Positions 61,700-64,000 of a DNA stretch of 64,000 nt are shown here, in pieces. The position numbers were made by a program, and so were the translations under genes. Below the pieces are notes generated by a model that searched no databases, was not told the origin of the DNA, and saw only the letters and a program-made list of their open reading frames with translations. The stretch lies in the NCBI RefSeq assembly GCF_019218885.1, contig NZ_JAHUWT010000006.1, positions 222,233 through 286,232 on the forward strand, given 5' to 3'. The stretch's first letter is position 1; every line of letters starts with the position of its first letter. This DNA is from Bordetella sp. BOR01. GTDB taxonomy: Bacteria > Pseudomonadota > Gammaproteobacteria > Burkholderiales > Burkholderiaceae_B.

Positions 61700-63136
61700 A
61701 TGCGTATCTGCTCTTCTTCCCCGGCCGTGCCCGCCACGCTACCCGCCACTACCACTACCACTACCACTACCACCACCACCGCCGCCTTGCCCTTGCTTGC
61801 CTTGGCTATCGGCTGCGTGATGGCAATGCTCGATGTCACGGTGGTCAATGTCGCCCTGCCCACCATTGCCGATCAACTCGACACACCGCTCAGCGGCCTG
61901 GTGTGGATCGTCGACGGCTACACCCTGGCCTTCGCCGCCCTGTTACTGGCGGCCGGCGCACTGTCCGACCGCTATGGCGCCAAGCCCGTATACCTGGCGG
62001 GCCTGGCGGTGTTCACGCTGGCCTCGCTGCTTTGCGGTGCAGCACCCGACACCGGCCTGCTGGTTGCCGCCCGGCTGCTGCAAGGCGTGGGTGCCGCGTT
62101 ATTCATGCCCAGCTCGCTCAGTTTGCTGATGCACGCCTATCAGGCACCCAGTGTCCGCAGCCGCATGGTGGCGGCTTGGTCCGCCATCATCACGGTGGCA
62201 GCCACCGCGGGGCCTCTGGCCGGCGGCGTGCTGATCAGCCAGTTCGGCTGGCGCAGTATTTTCCTGATCAATCTGCCGCTGGGCCTGGCTGGCCTCTGGC
62301 TGGCGCACGTATACCTGGCATCGCCCGCAGTGCGGCCGCGGCCGCTGAACCTGGCCAGCCATTTGCTCGGCATCGCCATGCTGGGCTGTGCCAGCTACGC
62401 CCTGATCCAGGGCAACGTCTATGGCTGGATGTCACCACGCATCCTGGCGGCAAGCGTGCTGGCCATGCTATTCGGGGCAGCACTGGTAATGCGCGAACGA
62501 CGTCACGCCCATCCCATCGTGCCACGCACCCTGTCCCGGACACCGGGTTACGTCGCCACCAATACTTTCGGCTTCCTGATCAGCTTCTCGGTATATGGCC
62601 TGATCTTCCTGCTCAGCCTGTATGTGCAACAAGCCCTGGGCGCCGACGCGTTGCAGGCCGGCCTGCAACTGCTGCCTGTATTCGGGGTCTTCTCGATCGG
62701 CAACCTGGCCGCCGGCCGCCTGACCGCACGCTGGGGCGCGCCGGCCACCATGCTGGCCGGCGCCGCCATCGCAGCATTGGCCAGCATGGGGATATGCGTG
62801 TTCTACACCCCCGAAGCTTCCTACTTGTTGCTGGTCGCAATGCTGGCCGTAGGCAATCTGGCCACTGGCGCCGCCATCCCGGCGATGACGGCACTTGCCC
62901 TGCAGCTCGGTGGCCCGGCCCATGCCAACAGCGCGGCCGCGACCCTGAACGCCAACCGCCAGGCCGGCGCCCTGGTAGGAGTCGCGGCCATCGGCAGCGT
63001 GCTGCATGCACTGCCCGATTGGCATGCAAGCCTGCCGGCTGCCATGGCGCTTATCGCGGCCGCCTATGCCGCCAACGTGGTGATCGCGATCCGCTATATA
63101 CCACGCGGTACTGGCCAGGAAAGTGCCGCGCCGTAA
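61700..63136 (+). CDS. DHA2 (EmrB/QacA-like) MFS drug exporter with a poly-threonine N-terminus
   Basis: Inner-membrane proton-driven exporter of 478 residues, about 14 spans. MAMLDVTVVNVALPTIADQL is the family motif of span 1 and GALSDRYGAKPVYLAG the loop 2-3 motif; ILINLPLG-type FLINLPLGLAGL (motif C region) is also present. Before span 1 lies an unusual tract of 11 threonines (residues 17-27) encoded by ACC/ACT repeats. The start at 61700 has GGAA ten bases upstream; an in-frame ATG at 61652 has none. Divergent from the LysR gene at 60689. Confidence 0.9.
   Translation: MRICSSSPAVPATLPATTTTTTTTTTTAALPLLALAIGCVMAMLDVTVVNVALPTIADQLDTPLSGLVWIVDGYTLAFAALLLAAGALSDRYGAKPVYLAGLAVFTLASLLCGAAPDTGLLVAARLLQGVGAALFMPSSLSLLMHAYQAPSVRSRMVAAWSAIITVAATAGPLAGGVLISQFGWRSIFLINLPLGLAGLWLAHVYLASPAVRPRPLNLASHLLGIAMLGCASYALIQGNVYGWMSPRILAASVLAMLFGAALVMRERRHAHPIVPRTLSRTPGYVATNTFGFLISFSVYGLIFLLSLYVQQALGADALQAGLQLLPVFGVFSIGNLAAGRLTARWGAPATMLAGAAIAALASMGICVFYTPEASYLLLVAMLAVGNLATGAAIPAMTALALQLGGPAHANSAAATLNANRQAGALVGVAAIGSVLHALPDWHASLPAAMALIAAAYAANVVIAIRYIPRGTGQESAAP
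61748..61780 (+). repeat. ACC-ACT microsatellite coding for 11 threonines
   Basis: Four ACTACC units in a row followed by three ACC codons, all in frame in the exporter gene. The 6-base unit means that slippage would change length by two threonines without frameshift. Confidence 0.9.
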
Positions 63137-63188
63137 AATGCCGGCATGCAAGCCCGTCTTGCTTGCCCACCCACATTGCTTCTTTTCC

Positions 63189-63467
63189 ATGCCTGATATC
63201 CAGATCCAGCATCACGAACAGCAGGGCCGCTTCGACACGCGTGTCGACGGCCAGCTCTGCGTTCTCGATTATCAATTGCGCGACGGCACCATGATCATCC
63301 AGCACACGGGCGTTCCGCCCGCCGTGGGCGGCCGCGGCATAGCCGCCGAGCTGACCCCCGCGGCGCTCGATACCGCCCGCCAGCGCGGCTGGCGGGTCCG
63401 GCCGGTGTGCTCGTACGCCGTGGCCTACCTGGCTCGCCACCCTGAATACCAGGATCTGGCCGCCTGA
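63189..63467 (+). CDS. Small GNAT-fold N-acetyltransferase (YjdJ-like)
   Basis: Protein of 92 residues of the short GNAT subfamily. FDTRVDGQLCVLDYQLRDG starts the sheet, TGVPPAVGGRGIAAELTPAA is the acetyl-CoA loop (GGRGIA in place of R/QxxGxG/A), and CSYAVAYLARHPEYQDL is the C-terminal signature. Members probably bind acetyl-CoA; the substrate is unknown. The start at 63189 is chosen from the family N-terminus. Its stop overlaps the start of the next gene by one base (TGATG), so they are coupled. Confidence 0.88.
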   Translation: MPDIQIQHHEQQGRFDTRVDGQLCVLDYQLRDGTMIIQHTGVPPAVGGRGIAAELTPAALDTARQRGWRVRPVCSYAVAYLARHPEYQDLAA

Positions 63468-63871
63468 TGCGCACGCCCGCATCCGCCGGCCCGCTGGCCT
63501 GCCCCTGCGGCAGCGGCCTGGCGTATCCAGACTGCTGTGAGCCCTGGCACCATGGCCCGCGGCACCTGCAGGCACCCAACGCCGTGGCGCTGATGCGTTC
63601 TCGCTACAGCGCCTTTGTCACCGACGCGCTGCAATACCTGCTTGATACCTGGCATCCCGACACACGCCCTGCCCAGCTCGACCCCAATCCCGCCGACCTG
63701 AAATGGCTGGGCCTGCAGGTCAAGCAGCATATCGAGCAAGACGCCGACCATGCCAGCGTCGAATTTGTGGCGCGCTATCGCCAGGCCGGCCGCGCTACAC
63801 GCCTGCATGAAATCAGCCGCTTCGTGCGCCAGGATGGCCGATGGTTCTACCTTGACGGCCAGCATCGCTGA
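63467..63871 (+). CDS. YchJ-family SEC-C motif protein
   Basis: Protein of 134 residues (UPF0225/YchJ). The N-terminal SEC-C zinc motif is CPCGSGLAYPDCCEPWHHG with C12, C14, C23 and C24; the middle ALMRSRYSAFVTDALQYLLD and C-terminal SRFVRQDGRWFYLDG form an NTF2-like domain. Function is unknown; SEC-C motifs bind zinc and often contact SecB or ribosome-linked partners. It is coupled to the GNAT gene and ends 20 bases before a strong hairpin shared with the rRNA operon. Confidence 0.92.
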   Translation: MRTPASAGPLACPCGSGLAYPDCCEPWHHGPRHLQAPNAVALMRSRYSAFVTDALQYLLDTWHPDTRPAQLDPNPADLKWLGLQVKQHIEQDADHASVEFVARYRQAGRATRLHEISRFVRQDGRWFYLDGQHR

Positions 63872-63890
63872 AACGTAGCGCCGCAAAGAC

Positions 63891-63921
63891 AAAACCCCAG
63901 CACACTTCGTGCTGGGGTTTT
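63891..63921. terminator. Bidirectional terminator between ychJ-like gene and 5S rRNA gene
   Basis: Perfect 13-bp arms AAAACCCCAGCAC and GTGCTGGGGTTTT with the loop ACTTC. The T-rich right arm serves the plus-strand gene and, read in reverse, the T-rich end serves the minus-strand rRNA operon. Confidence 0.9.
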
Positions 63922-63930
63922 GGGGCATAA

Positions 63931-64000
63931 GAGCCTGACGATGACCTACTTTCACAGACGGGAAGTCCACTATCATCGGCGCGAAGGCGTTTCACTGTCC
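63931..64000 (-). rRNA. rrf: 5S rRNA, 3' part (cut by window edge)
   Basis: On the minus strand the segment reads GTGAAACGCCTTCGCGCCGA, GATAGTGGACTTCCCGTCTG and GAAAGTAGGTCATCGTCAGGC, the conserved 3' half of betaproteobacterial 5S rRNA. Its 3' end lies near 63931, ten bases before the terminator hairpin. The rest of the rrn operon must lie to the right of the window. Confidence 0.95.

Noticed and set aside
61748..61780. Phase-variable contingency locus
   Set aside because: The repeat unit is six bases, so slippage keeps the frame; on/off switching by frameshift is not possible here.
1..64000. CRISPR arrays, prophage or integrative elements
   Set aside because: No regularly spaced direct repeats, integrase, transposase or phage structural genes were seen; no tRNA gene was recognised as an attachment site.

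Overview
The window is high-GC DNA from a betaproteobacterium, most likely Bordetella or a close relative in the Alcaligenaceae (Achromobacter-like). The evidence is four Bug-type periplasmic binding proteins without membrane partners, a BpH2-like lysine-rich HU protein, a matR-matA-matB type malonate operon, and dispersed palindromes of the GGTGTCAGGC type. The genus is an inference. I saw no insertion sequence, phage gene, CRISPR array or tRNA.

Layout. 1-3234 (minus): malonate operon with a GntR regulator, malonyl-CoA decarboxylase, a crotonase and the start of a malonyl-CoA synthetase. 3357-9666: a spermidine-synthase-like protein, then a plus-strand cluster of a gamma-glutamyltransferase-like enzyme, a LysR regulator, a split AtuA pair and a Bug protein. 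9907-11977 (minus): thiolase and a crotonase. 12294-25020 (plus): thirteen tightly packed genes, namely two acyl-CoA dehydrogenases, a CoA transferase, a quinone oxidoreductase, two enolase-superfamily enzymes, a complete Liv-type ABC importer, a Bug protein and a fused tautomerase. This reads as a self-contained uptake and degradation operon for an unidentified organic acid. 25148-32455: two paralogous LysR regulators flank a ThDP enzyme and a short-chain dehydrogenase; the second is divergent from a CoA transferase, a MaoC-like protein and a Bug protein.

32530-35804 (minus): glycine betaine/proline importer in the order proX-proW-proV. 36315-38919: cyclopropane fatty acid synthase and a Bcr/CflA drug exporter, divergent. 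39127-39566: ribosomal proteins L28 and L33. 39662-43508: a Liv-type importer with fused permeases and no LivF. 43510-46193: IclR regulator divergent from a Bug protein and an RraA-like aldolase, with two tandem operator-like sites between them. 46184-51717 (minus): SulP transporter, hemerythrin protein, D,D-carboxypeptidase and ClC channel. 52058-54433: HU-type histone-like protein, MarR regulator and MFS exporter. 54516-60251: leuS-lptE-holA and proA. 60302-63871: a small membrane protein, LysR regulator, DHA2 exporter, small GNAT protein and YchJ-like protein. The right edge cuts into a 5S rRNA gene on the minus strand, so an rrn operon is transcribed into the window from outside.

The first 46 kb is dominated by uptake and CoA-dependent breakdown of carboxylic acids, each module with its own binding protein and regulator. 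From about 49 kb onward housekeeping genes increase. Most functional names are family-level; substrates of the catabolic modules cannot be read from the sequence.
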